Shown: positions 25,627 to 34,273, counted from the stretch's first letter. The stretch is 64,000 nt of DNA from Cloacimonetes bacterium UBA5284 (GCA_002410505.1 DHSO01000042.1:8874-72873); one strand, 5' to 3'. The notes: generated from the sequence alone by a model not told the origin. Numbers and translations are program-made.

Positions 25627-28600
25627 TTAGTCATTGCCATTAGTGTCCTCATCCTCTTGCAGTTCCGTCAGCAGTTCCTGGATTATTCTGCGGATCTCAT
25701 TTATGGGTAGATTGCTTTTCATATTGGAGATCTGGTTCCGAATCTCCTGTCGAAACATGGATGCTTGCTCGGTTTTTCCATTGTGGTTTTCCGGCTTAAG
25801 CGATCCAAAGCTGTTCCAGTAATGGAGGAACAGGTCTCCCATCCCCCTGGCCAATCCTTCAAACCTGTCGATATCCGAATCCAGCCATTGTTCAAATGAC
25901 CTCTTACTCACGTTGGATAGAGCTGGAGTGGGATCGTGATCTTCTTTAGCGCCATTTAAGACGCTATTGATAAAGGGTGTCAGTTCACTGTGGTTAATCC
26001 TGTCCGCCAGCACTCTGCAGCGATCCTCCAACTCGAGCCAACCGGCCTCTCCAATATCCAATTCGCAGCTTTTGAGAAGTTTGTCTCTGGCTACAGAGAG
26101 GACTTCCTGCGCGTGTCTTGCCAAATGCTGCAAGGCTCCATTCAAACCATTGAAATAGGCGTCAAAATCATCGGCTGAAGCATGTTTGGAGCCTACAATC
26201 TCCATCCCAAAGCACCGGGGTAGCTCTTTGAACAGCAAGCTCTCGGGAGAACCGGCATTCAAGAAAGCTTCTCTAACCTGCAGGGCTTGTGGATCGGCAA
26301 TTCTTCCTGATTTCAAAGTAAGATTGGGTAATGAAGATAAGCTTCTGTACAAAGCCCTGACCACTGAAGCGATCTTGGGAGCTGTATTAAGGCTGCCAGC
26401 CAGTCTTTCCACTATACTGCGGGTGATGCCTTCAAGTCTCACCCCCTTTATCGAAAACAGATCCAGGCGCCTCTGCAGAAGGTCGAAATGGCCAGGTTGA
26501 GGTTCTGGTAAAAAGGTTCCCTCCCGGTACAAAAACACTTCTCCCTGGTTCACTACGAAAAAGACTGTTATCAAGATTGGGAATATCCCCTCCGGCAGGC
26601 CAAAGGGAGCTTTCCTCAGTTTTGCGTATATATCTGTGAGCTCCACCTCTTCCAGCTTTTCATTGAAAACGCTCTTCTCAATCAGCTGCCAAGCAGGGCG
26701 CAGGTTTACGAAGTTGCCATTCGGAGGTGCTTGAAACTTCCAGCATGCGAGCTTCTCATCATACACATGCATGCTGGAGGCTTTGAGGATGGATTCGTAG
26801 ATACTTCTTTCTGGTGGGTACCCTGTCATACCCAGGGTTTCCAGAACGGGATTCGTCAGGATCAGTTCCATCAGAGTTCTGCGAGCTGCTGATGCTGCGC
26901 TTGAGATATCATCCCGGGAGATGAGTTCGTTGCGCAGAACCGGGCTTTTATGGAAGAGGACGTCGCAAGCCTTGGAAAGCAATTTGCTGACATCCACAGG
27001 ATTGCGCGTTTCTTGCTGATCGCCCAGCCAGAACCACAGGCACTCATTTCCCAGGGGATTTGGTCTGGGATCAATGATTGTATACGCCCTTTTACTGAGT
27101 TCCTGTTCATAGGCTGATATCCTCAGGTTCAGTTCGCGCCGGGCAATGCGGTCATCCCTCAATTCGTCTGTGTGCTCTTCTACCCACTTCAGACAAGCCA
27201 ATTCATTCACAACCCCGCTCAAGCTGTCCATCTGCCTGGGAATCGCAATCAATAATTGGGGGTTTTTCTTGGTGACTGCTTGAACTTCCTCAACCAGATT
27301 TGAGAAATGCTCGTTAGGTATCAGAACCATAACCAGACCTGAGGCTCCCTCCGCTAGTTCCCGCTCCAGCATGCTGCTGGCATCAGTTAAACTGTCCGAG
27401 TATTCAATCGAAAAGTGGCGTATCATTCCGGCTACAAGGCTGTGCCGGCGGGCTACCATGCGTTTTTGCTTAAGGTGTTTGCCTATAGTATCCAGGAACA
27501 ACTGCGTATCAAAGTGCAAGTGCCTCCTGGCTTCATTAAGGCGTTCCTCCAAGTCTACATCGCTGCCTTCCCAGATGCGGTAGCTGCTGTCAAGCTTGCG
27601 GAAAGTGATCAATGATTGCTCAACCAGGCTCTGAAGTAGGCTTTCGATCTCAGCACTCTGCGGTAGGCAGAGTTCCAGCATATCCCTAGTAGCTCTGAGT
27701 GGGCTGATTTCTGACAGTGAGTTTAATACCGCGATGGTTTTCAAGGCACAGGTTTGGGTCTCCGTTAACCGGGACCTGCTGTTGATCACGTCATTGGCTT
27801 CCAGCATCTTCTTTGAATGCGGGTTTCGGGATAGCCCAATCTCGTAGTTTGAGAGCAGGTAATCGTAAATGTCATTAATCCGGATGAAACCATGATCTTC
27901 TTCAACCACGTTTTCCCGGATCGAGTTCTGAAATCCGGCATACTCTTCGCTGGCTAAGTATGAGAAAATCGAACGCTCATTTTGTGCGAATCGTTTGAAT
28001 ATGTATGGCAGGGCAAGCAGCAGCGTGGGGTGTATCGGCCAGGCTTTATGAACGGATTTTGCAAATGATTCGTGAGTGAGACCAGGTGGGATTATGCTTT
28101 CCATTTTCAGCAGGTTCTTGATCACCCGCTCAAGAGCCTGTTTAACGTCCTTTGGGGCACTTTTTAGAGGTTTTATCGCCTCGGCCAGCATCTGTATCGT
28201 GCTGCTTGCAGGTTCTGCGAAACGGATGTTTACGAAGCGTTCCTGGATTTTTGCCCACTCAGCCCTATTGGTCCGTGAAAGCAACTCGCTGTAGCTATCC
28301 ATTTGTTGGTGCAAAGTAATAACGAACAGCATGGAATACTTGCTCAACCTTTCCGCATGTTCAGCCAGTTCCTGCAGGATGAACACGTCTCCGCCTTCCC
28401 GGTCGCTGAGTGCATACTCGAAAGATTTGCCGGCTTCATCAACTATCAGCAGGACACCCGCAAAACCCGCCTTTTTTGACGCAATACCCAGTTTATCCAT
28501 GGCTTGCAGCACAATCTGGGAATCATGCCATAATTCAGCTTTCAACTGTTCTTCAAGATCGTTGAGCAGTTCCAGGTTGTTTTTACTGCCTGGGAGTTGA

Positions 28601-29022
28601 CGCAGAGCCTCGATTACGCTCTCCATGACCAGTTGGTTTATTGGTCTGCGTCTGCCGGTTACCAAGACCGGAAGATAAGATGACTTGTTTCTATCAGTCA
28701 GGAAGTTCTCAATCTTGGGATCGATGGCTTTGCCTCTAAGCAGTTCCAGTGCTTTCTGCCCCTGCCCGTTATCCATCGAGAGAAGCTGAGCTAAGTATAC
28801 CGCAAAAGCCGATTTACCCGATCCGTATAAGCCAAACAGGCAATACGACTTCTGTCCACCCTTCTTGATCAGTCCGGTGAGTATTTGGTTTAAAGAAGAG
28901 AGCACATTGCCGGTGACGATGTATCCGTAGTCCTGGGTTTCCCTGCTGTAGTCGGCATTAAGGTTAACAGACCGGGTAAAGCGTGAAGCTACGCCAACAT
29001 ATTCATTGACCAGCGTCTTCAT
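25627..29022 (-). CDS. large P-loop ATPase with DEAGK motif, partner of DUF4007
   Basis: This 1131-residue protein has Walker A GLYGSGKS (64-71) and Walker B VLLIVDEAGKSFEYA (190-204). After it comes FVITLHQQMDSY, a sensor-like stretch typical of ORC/STAND-like AAA proteins. The rest is mostly helical without a recognised domain. Its start overlaps the stop of the DUF4007 gene (ATGA), which points to a stable pair of products. The DE(F/A)GK motif and size relate it to the 1419-residue ATPase at the other end of the operon and, more loosely, to BrxC/PglY-type ATPases. No PglX methyltransferase or PglZ phosphatase is present, so this is not BREX. By inference it couples ATP hydrolysis to delivery of the sulfur-modifying enzymes to DNA, or to target control. 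Confidence 0.7.
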   Translation of the reverse strand: MKTLVNEYVGVASRFTRSVNLNADYSRETQDYGYIVTGNVLSSLNQILTGLIKKGGQKSYCLFGLYGSGKSAFAVYLAQLLSMDNGQGQKALELLRGKAIDPKIENFLTDRNKSSYLPVLVTGRRRPINQLVMESVIEALRQLPGSKNNLELLNDLEEQLKAELWHDSQIVLQAMDKLGIASKKAGFAGVLLIVDEAGKSFEYALSDREGGDVFILQELAEHAERLSKYSMLFVITLHQQMDSYSELLSRTNRAEWAKIQERFVNIRFAEPASSTIQMLAEAIKPLKSAPKDVKQALERVIKNLLKMESIIPPGLTHESFAKSVHKAWPIHPTLLLALPYIFKRFAQNERSIFSYLASEEYAGFQNSIRENVVEEDHGFIRINDIYDYLLSNYEIGLSRNPHSKKMLEANDVINSRSRLTETQTCALKTIAVLNSLSEISPLRATRDMLELCLPQSAEIESLLQSLVEQSLITFRKLDSSYRIWEGSDVDLEERLNEARRHLHFDTQLFLDTIGKHLKQKRMVARRHSLVAGMIRHFSIEYSDSLTDASSMLERELAEGASGLVMVLIPNEHFSNLVEEVQAVTKKNPQLLIAIPRQMDSLSGVVNELACLKWVEEHTDELRDDRIARRELNLRISAYEQELSKRAYTIIDPRPNPLGNECLWFWLGDQQETRNPVDVSKLLSKACDVLFHKSPVLRNELISRDDISSAASAARRTLMELILTNPVLETLGMTGYPPERSIYESILKASSMHVYDEKLACWKFQAPPNGNFVNLRPAWQLIEKSVFNEKLEEVELTDIYAKLRKAPFGLPEGIFPILITVFFVVNQGEVFLYREGTFLPEPQPGHFDLLQRRLDLFSIKGVRLEGITRSIVERLAGSLNTAPKIASVVRALYRSLSSLPNLTLKSGRIADPQALQVREAFLNAGSPESLLFKELPRCFGMEIVGSKHASADDFDAYFNGLNGALQHLARHAQEVLSVARDKLLKSCELDIGEAGWLELEDRCRVLADRINHSELTPFINSVLNGAKEDHDPTPALSNVSKRSFEQWLDSDIDRFEGLARGMGDLFLHYWNSFGSLKPENHNGKTEQASMFRQEIRNQISNMKSNLPINEIRRIIQELLTELQEDEDTNGND

Positions 29023-29906
29023 ATTTCCACAGCCTTTTTGTAATAATGATCCAGGATATCATTTCCTTCCACAAGATTGCAGTGGATCAGGGCAACTCCG
29101 GCCGCCTCGCTGAAACCAAAGGCCTCTGACCATTTGGGTTCGTTACTTAGCTGTTCCACGGCTTCCACGATCGAATTCTCATCCAGCATGAATATCTGCC
29201 CCGGACTGTACTCACGGTACATGGCTTCGTTAATGGTGATAGCGATCTTTTTCTGCCTACTCATGTAGTCCCAGAGAGCGTAACCAATGATCTCAGGAGC
29301 AAGGTTACTTCTGCTGCCGATATTGAAGCTGTACAGATCGCTGTCATTGACTGACTGGATCAGGTTCAACTCCTGAAAGGGGCTGCCAATCTTCTCATCC
29401 TTTTGCTTATTGATTAACCTTCTGGTTCCGGCGTACAATCTCAGATAGCAATCAATATCTTTGGCCAGTATGCTGTCTGCGGGGCTTTTTTTGCCATGTG
29501 CATATAGTAGCCTGATGGCGGCATCTATAACGTCTCTTTTATTGAACTCAGGTTTCCGCAAATGCGAATACAAGATCATTCCCGAGTGTATGTAGTCTGG
29601 ATGAGTGTTTAACTTCCAGTGCAGAAGCCAGTAGGAGTTGTTATCCTCCAAATATGGGTCCCAGCCGTTATTTTCGTCCAGCAGTTTAGTCCCAAAATCG
29701 CTTGTAGCTCCAGACTTAGTGACTCCGGTTAACTCAACCCAATAGCGAATGCTCTCCACCATGTTCTTGCCAACACCCAGGTCCACAATGGCGTCCTGGC
29801 TGCGAAAGCTTCTGCCGTCCCTTACAAATCTATATCCCTTCTCGATCCATCCGTAGCGTGTCACAAAAGTCTGGTGCCCGGAGAATTTCGGTTTTCTATT
29901 CTTCAT
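29019..29906 (-). CDS. DUF4007 family protein
   Basis: This 295-residue protein begins FSGHQTFVTRYGWIEKGY and continues VDLGVGKNMVESIRYW. Both are hallmark segments of DUF4007 (FSGHETF... GVGKNMV...W). WLLHWKLNT and FNKRDVIDAAIRLLYAHG in the middle are also shared with the divergent copy at 13512-14357. The start is placed on the ATG at 29906, after AGGAAC; a TTG one codon earlier is possible. It overlaps the ATPase gene downstream by 4 bases and stands 80 bases after a small HTH gene. The biochemical role of DUF4007 is unknown; its pairing with DndC-like proteins and large ATPases is something I recall from defence-island surveys but could not check. Confidence 0.85.
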   Translation of the reverse strand: MKNRKPKFSGHQTFVTRYGWIEKGYRFVRDGRSFRSQDAIVDLGVGKNMVESIRYWVELTGVTKSGATSDFGTKLLDENNGWDPYLEDNNSYWLLHWKLNTHPDYIHSGMILYSHLRKPEFNKRDVIDAAIRLLYAHGKKSPADSILAKDIDCYLRLYAGTRRLINKQKDEKIGSPFQELNLIQSVNDSDLYSFNIGSRSNLAPEIIGYALWDYMSRQKKIAITINEAMYREYSPGQIFMLDENSIVEAVEQLSNEPKWSEAFGFSEAAGVALIHCNLVEGNDILDHYYKKAVEI

Positions 29907-29986
29907 CAAGTTCCTTTATTTACGTGCCTTTGGCATTTATTAGTTTTCCAAGTTTGAGGATTGATCAGTTACTAAGCTGCCCGATG

Positions 29987-30184
29987 CTACTTCTTCTTAG
30001 CTGCGACAGGTTTCTTGTGCGTAAATTGTTTTACCCACTCGTCCACATCGGCTTTCCGAAACTTCCACAACCGACCAACCTTCAATGCGGGCAAGCCTTT
30101 TTCGTTCACCCACTTGTACACAGTATCTCTGTTCACTCCCAGATAGAGTCTCAAGTCTTCAACAGATAGCAGCCTGTCTTCCAA
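29987..30184 (-). CDS. small helix-turn-helix protein (excisionase/MerR-like, HTH_17)
   Basis: This 65-residue protein has LLSVEDLRLYLGVNRDTVYKW followed by VGRLWKFRKADVDEWV (split for length), the standard excisionase-type helix-turn-helix with its conserved W-x-F-R wing. The Lys-rich tail (KPVAAKKK) may add non-specific DNA binding. It uses a TTG start with AAGGAG upstream. It is the first gene ahead of the ~21-kb operon, 80 bases before the DUF4007 start, which suits an operon regulator. Such proteins also occur as excisionases of mobile elements; no integrase is nearby, so I prefer a regulatory role. Confidence 0.75.
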   Translation of the reverse strand: MEDRLLSVEDLRLYLGVNRDTVYKWVNEKGLPALKVGRLWKFRKADVDEWVKQFTHKKPVAAKKK

Positions 30185-30204
30185 TCTCCAACTCCTTGCA
30201 CTAT

Positions 30205-30290
30205 AGTTATGTTATACATTGATTTATCCCACTTTCGACATTATGATAAAATAGGACAAAATCGAACAAAACCGACTATATTGGGAGTGG
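30205..30290 (-). promoter_or_regulatory. AT-rich promoter/operator region of the sulfur-modification operon
   Basis: On the minus strand there are two adjacent 10-base repeats, TCGGTTTTGT and TCGATTTTGT (about 30265-30284), followed by a related TATTTTATC and by TATAAC-like sequence nearer the start codon. The spacing of one helical turn fits an operator for the small HTH protein that begins just downstream. No single clean -35/-10 pair stands out; TTGTTC with TCATAA at 17 bases is the best. Confidence 0.35.
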
Positions 30291-30393
30291 GATTTGTGTC
30301 AATAGGCAATCCTCTCAGATCATGAGATTATAAAAAATGTGAGACTTATTGGGCAGTGGATGTTTATCATGTCTCTTTCGTTTCTCACAGCAT

Positions 30394-31071
30394 TTAGCAT
30401 GGGATACTATACTTCTTGAACCAAGATGGTGAAGCCATAGTACGAAATTGGTTTAACCTCTTATGGAAGTAGCATGCACCAAGTCTTCTCTTGCACCCAC
30501 AGGGGCATTGTTTTTTGTTTGCAATCCTCTTTTTTAAGCAAAGGAGGCGAATTGCAGCAATAACTTGAGATGGATGGTTTAACTTGAGGAGACAAGCATA
30601 ATCCGAAATAATCCCATCACTACCATGCGCTAATTCACCATATTCAAACTGTTCTCTTCCCCTTAGCTTCATTGTTACTGCTAATAGAAATGGTTCTAAG
30701 CAGTTTATTGCAAATCCTTTTACCGTTGGATCATTTTGGATGATAGACAACAATCTTAAAGGTGATCCTAAACAAAGGGTACCGTCAGGATTTATATGAT
30801 GATTGCCATCCCTAGGTATGCGACTTTCCAACTCACAGACAGAGGGTAAGTCTTTGGGAAATATCTGAGGTATCGATATTCTAAGTAGGTAATCGTCTTC
30901 TACGGTTTCTTGCTTTTGAGTTGTAACTCGAAACCAAAACTTACCCTCCAAGATAATGCAGCTACCTTTGGATGGTCTTATCGACATAAAAGGATATTCT
31001 TGTATGAACTCCTCTATCTGTTTGTAAGTCACAGTCCTACTATATCTTTTTCCAGGGTTTTGCTGGGGCAT
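30394..31071 (-). CDS. E2-like ubiquitin-conjugating protein of CBASS (Cap2, type II-short)
   Basis: This 225-residue protein has an E2/UBC fold. FPKDLPSVCELES is the strand before the active site, and HHINPDGTLCLGSP places the catalytic Cys at C100, the H-N-x(2)-G-x-LC arrangement of bacterial E2 proteins. The C-terminus carries CPCGCKRRLGAC (C189, C191, C193, C200), a SEC-C-like zinc motif. In CBASS the E2 (alone, or fused to E1) joins the CD-NTase C-terminus to a target and primes it; no E1 or JAB protease gene is present, so this is the short version. The start overlaps the CD-NTase end by 32 bases, and its Shine-Dalgarno is weak, which suggests coupled translation. Confidence 0.8.
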   Translation of the reverse strand: MPQQNPGKRYSRTVTYKQIEEFIQEYPFMSIRPSKGSCIILEGKFWFRVTTQKQETVEDDYLLRISIPQIFPKDLPSVCELESRIPRDGNHHINPDGTLCLGSPLRLLSIIQNDPTVKGFAINCLEPFLLAVTMKLRGREQFEYGELAHGSDGIISDYACLLKLNHPSQVIAAIRLLCLKKRIANKKQCPCGCKRRLGACYFHKRLNQFRTMASPSWFKKYSIPC

Positions 31072-32236
31072 CCGAAATCAAGTGCTCATTTGGCTTATAA
31101 CGATCAACGATTACTTGGCTTAACTGAACATGCTTATATAGAATCTCGCGGTTAACTTTAGTAGAGAACTTTTGCTCAGCAAGAGATGAGATGAAAGAAG
31201 TGTCGTTCCTGGCAAACAAGGATCTGAAATCCTGTTTTGCTTGAGTCAACCATAGCCTGAAATAGGATTCTAACTTTAAGTGTTTGTATTCTGCCATACG
31301 CCATCTATCTGCGAAATCTTCGCCAGGATCGACTGGATTAGGAACCCGTGGATGTTGATTTCGGATATATTTCTCCATTCCCTCTAGAATGTTAATCAGA
31401 GCTGTTGCATCGTCGGTCTCACCACTATATGCATTAGCAGCAAGTGTTGTGATTATGATTGAGATCGGCTTTGAGTCTGTTTGATTTTGGAACATAACAT
31501 CTCGATGTCTCTTGAGTAACTGAATAACACGCTGTAAGGGAGCTTTCCGCCTATAAAATGGAACATCGTCAACTTGAGCTGCCTTCTCTAACAATACATG
31601 CTTTGACCCTAATTCCATCCTATCTATGAACCAATTTGTATATCCTTCAGGGTTGCTTACTTTCCAATCATTGCATATCGACATAAATTTAGGATGTCTA
31701 TCATCAGTTATTAGAATTGTCGATTCGGACGCATCATGAGCAAAACTCTCGTTAGCTCCGTATTTTATCATAGACTCCATTATAACACGTTGTATATTAA
31801 TGTCTGCAGGAATGCTCGGAACAATGTCCATATGGAACCTGACATCATCCAGATAAGATATTCTTAAACAGCGATGTTTTATCTCGATATCAGTTTCTAT
31901 TTGGAGAGCTCTAATGTATTGCTCAAGTTCATTCTTGACAATCACTTGTAGTTGATGCTGTGAGTATTTATCGCAAGTAATTCCACTGCTTAGAACACAA
32001 GCTAGATCAAGGTCATACTCATCAGTATCATTTAGTGGTCTTATTGCTGTTCCCAAAGAGAATGATCCTTGAGCAAAAATGTGCGGCTTGTTATTGATAA
32101 CAGACGAATCGTCTCTATCAAACCACTCTCCAAGGCTTTTATACCGATTAACAGCTTTCTCGTAAATGTAGTCAGGTAGATCAAGTTTATCAATCATCTC
32201 AGACAGGATAACGTTTTGTAACTTGGAATCAATCAT
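31040..32236 (-). CDS. CBASS CD-NTase (cGAS/DncV-like nucleotidyltransferase)
   Basis: This 398-residue enzyme would make a cyclic oligonucleotide on phage infection. The nucleotidyltransferase core is clear: QGSFSLGTAIRP (56-67) with G57-S58, the metal pair D75 and D77 in DEYDLDLA, and the third carboxylate D137 in RFHMDIVP. The helical C-terminal half follows (about 200-390), with KRHRDVMF in the usual place. The C-terminus, ending PAKPWKKI, would be the site acted on by the E2. It overlaps the effector gene by 4 bases (ATGA) and the E2 gene by 32. Clade and product cannot be told by eye; SAVED effectors usually respond to cyclic di- or trinucleotides. Confidence 0.88.
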   Translation of the reverse strand: MIDSKLQNVILSEMIDKLDLPDYIYEKAVNRYKSLGEWFDRDDSSVINNKPHIFAQGSFSLGTAIRPLNDTDEYDLDLACVLSSGITCDKYSQHQLQVIVKNELEQYIRALQIETDIEIKHRCLRISYLDDVRFHMDIVPSIPADINIQRVIMESMIKYGANESFAHDASESTILITDDRHPKFMSICNDWKVSNPEGYTNWFIDRMELGSKHVLLEKAAQVDDVPFYRRKAPLQRVIQLLKRHRDVMFQNQTDSKPISIIITTLAANAYSGETDDATALINILEGMEKYIRNQHPRVPNPVDPGEDFADRWRMAEYKHLKLESYFRLWLTQAKQDFRSLFARNDTSFISSLAEQKFSTKVNREILYKHVQLSQVIVDRYKPNEHLISDAPAKPWKKI

Positions 32237-33384
32237 GATTCGCCTCCAATTGTTACTGTTTTGATGAATTTCCCATGTTTCCTATTATAATCGTAGATAA
32301 TCCAAGGCATGTCTGCCTTCGGCATTCTTGCACGTCCCATCTCAACCGATGTTGATACAGCCATAGCTGGAAAAACATTCAAAGCAGTATCAGCACCATG
32401 CTTGGATTTGATTTTTATCATCAAATCCCTAATACACATGCGCATCAACGACAATTGTGCCTTCGATCTAATATTATCGTTGCCTATGAATTTGTCGTTA
32501 ACTGTTAGTTCCCATATTGACGCGCTGTCTCCGACAATAGATTTTACACGATCATGTGGAATCTTGTCACTTAGAGATATTACTAAAGCTGGTTGCCCTT
32601 CGAAGGTCGATGGGGGGTTGACAATGAACTCAAAGCCATCTGGATATTCTTGCCATTTCCACCCCCTAGGCTCCCTAATTGGTTGATAAACATCAACGTT
32701 AATCTTGTCCGTAAACAGTGATCCTAACTCGATCAATAGAGGCATGGGAGCAAGCGAGAAGAGAGAAAAGTGTACATCAGGCGTAGTTTCAATAAGACTT
32801 AGGACTTTGTTTTGAAACTCTCTTTTAATATGCCTTGACTCCGTTGCCCAATATTCTTGGTCTTTATCTTCATCAGAGCATTGCATAGAAAGGATTATTG
32901 GCATTTCTGAAGCAGGGTATCTCTCAGGAAACATGGCTAAGCGAGCCTCAGTTTTGTGCAACTTTGTGGGAAGTTCTCCGATTTTACCTTCGTAGAAAAC
33001 CACGTGAGATTTTTTGTTTGTCTCAATTCCTGTTACTATAAAGACTCTTTCTTCATGTTCTCGTTTCCATGTCTGGAGTAAACTGACTGGAAATCCCTCA
33101 CCTTTGTTTTGATCGATAGTGTGATGACATTGCTCACAAACCAAGATTAGATTATCTATTTCATTTAAATAGCTATCGTCTGCCTGTGTTAAATCTCTCC
33201 CACGTGGTCCCTTTTCAGCGAATGAGTAAATATGCGCCATTTCTGAAAAATTCCCTTGCTCTTGCGTGACAGAAGATTTATACAATGCTCTATTGCAACC
33301 ATTGAATTCACATCGTCCTGCTGCGCGCCCCCATAACTCAATTTCAACCCTTTTCTCAATTCTTCTTGCGATTGTTAAAGCCAT
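32233..33384 (-). CDS. HNH endonuclease-SAVED effector of CBASS (Cap5-like)
   Basis: This 383-residue protein has two parts. The N-terminal HNH nuclease has C25 and C30, the AHIYSF His (H51), N78 in NLILVC and C83EQC86H87, so both the ββα-metal site and the zinc knuckle are complete. The C-terminal SAVED domain (about 150-370) includes PMPLLIELGSLF and PALVISLSDKIP, typical of the sensor that binds the CD-NTase product and triggers DNA cleavage. It is the first gene of the three-gene operon. A palindrome and a -35-like TTGACC lie upstream (33421-33529). It is richer in A and T than the neighbouring chromosome, in keeping with transfer. Confidence 0.88.
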   Translation of the reverse strand: MALTIARRIEKRVEIELWGRAAGRCEFNGCNRALYKSSVTQEQGNFSEMAHIYSFAEKGPRGRDLTQADDSYLNEIDNLILVCEQCHHTIDQNKGEGFPVSLLQTWKREHEERVFIVTGIETNKKSHVVFYEGKIGELPTKLHKTEARLAMFPERYPASEMPIILSMQCSDEDKDQEYWATESRHIKREFQNKVLSLIETTPDVHFSLFSLAPMPLLIELGSLFTDKINVDVYQPIREPRGWKWQEYPDGFEFIVNPPSTFEGQPALVISLSDKIPHDRVKSIVGDSASIWELTVNDKFIGNDNIRSKAQLSLMRMCIRDLMIKIKSKHGADTALNVFPAMAVSTSVEMGRARMPKADMPWIIYDYNRKHGKFIKTVTIGGES

Positions 33385-33759
33385 ACTACCTCCTATAGCT
33401 CAATGTTTCCATCTAAATCACTTAGCTAAATGCTAAGATCGACGAAGTGATCATTCGACTTTCAGAAATCCCAAAATTAGCAGTCAATGGTCACGTGTGC
33501 CAATAATTACAGCCCCCTAATTTTGGTCAAGCAAATAATTCTATCGATATCTTACAATATGCTATAGAGTTAAGTGGTAGACATACGCTAAGTGATTAAA
33601 GTTATTGGTTAGCCCTAACTTCAACAGATGCACTAAGTTCCCAATATATATTAAAAATGCCTTGAATTGCCGAAGGCTTACAAAAATATGGTAGCATAGC
33701 TCAGGATAGCGTAGGTAGTTTATCCAGTGTGCAATATAGCTCATTCTCCCATAAACATA
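33385..33759. other. 375-bp region upstream of the CBASS operon
   Basis: CTTAGC-TAAAT-GCTAAG (33421-33437) is a perfect small palindrome. CCAAAATTAG (33471-33480) and CTAATTTTGG (33517-33526) form a perfect 10-bp inverted repeat. On the minus strand TTGACC (33529-33524) stands 17 bases from ATTATT, a weak candidate promoter for the CBASS genes. A 60-codon frame further right (33562-33744) is AT-rich and not convincing. Confidence 0.4.
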
Positions 33760-34266
33760 CTATTTAGCTAGTATTCTATAGCACCCAATCCTATTCAAAC
33801 TCCGGAGTTGTCCCAATATACCTTTCTGGACTTTACTGCCGATTTTGGGCACGTTTTGGCGGGAGATAACGACGTAGGTGTACTGCCTAAGATCTATGAC
33901 TTCAATCGATGCCAGTGCCTCCAGATAGATATAGACCCACTGTCTGGATTTGCCGATAGCTTGAGCAATCTCTCGGATGGACTTATGTCTGCCTTGTTCC
34001 AGGATGTCCAGCAGTCTATGGGCATCTGCGATGCTGAAAGTCCAGCCCTTGTAGTGCTGATAGCCGATCCTGGCTTGGAAACGGTTGGCTCGAACGTATA
34101 TGGGTGGATCATCTTCTATCTGCTTGATTGCCTGGCCTTGTAGCAGTTCGGGTAATAGCTTTTCTATTGCTTCAAGGCCAACACTGGTCATTTTGGCAAT
34201 AAGTTCAGCATTGAATGGGCGATCATATTGGCTGATGAAGTTGAGGATCAGTTCTTTGTCCGTCAT
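33760..34266 (-). CDS. winged-helix/HTH protein of a transposition remnant
   Basis: This 168-residue protein is read from MTDKELI; five codons upstream is another ATG. Residues 1-60 look like a winged helix (LILNFISQYDRPFNAELIAK). About 75-125 hold a second HTH (HKSIREIAQAIGKSRQWVYIYL), and the end is basic. It starts 7 bases after the stop of the ATPase-like gene, so the two form one unit. I do not recognise a defined family. The context suggests an accessory or regulatory protein of a Mu/Tn7-like element, now without its transposase. Confidence 0.5.
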   Translation of the reverse strand: MTDKELILNFISQYDRPFNAELIAKMTSVGLEAIEKLLPELLQGQAIKQIEDDPPIYVRANRFQARIGYQHYKGWTFSIADAHRLLDILEQGRHKSIREIAQAIGKSRQWVYIYLEALASIEVIDLRQYTYVVISRQNVPKIGSKVQKGILGQLRSLNRIGCYRILAK

Positions 34267-34273
34267 TATAACC

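Noticed and set aside
9237..30184. Interpretation as a BREX system
   Set aside because: The DE(F/A)GK ATPases are BrxC-like in flavour, but no PglX-type methyltransferase (no NPPY motif), PglZ or BrxL/Lon gene is present.
9237..30184. Interpretation as classical DndABCDE plus DptFGH
   Set aside because: Only DndA- and DndC-like genes are seen. No DndB (ParB-like), DndD (SMC-like with N-terminal P-loop and ABC signature) or small DndE can be found in the chain.
6440..33384. Prophage
   Set aside because: No capsid, terminase, tail, portal or lysis genes and no integrase are present; all recognisable genes are defence-type.
33562..33744. 60-codon AT-rich minus-strand frame upstream of CBASS
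   Set aside because: No ribosome-binding site, and composition like non-coding AT-rich DNA.
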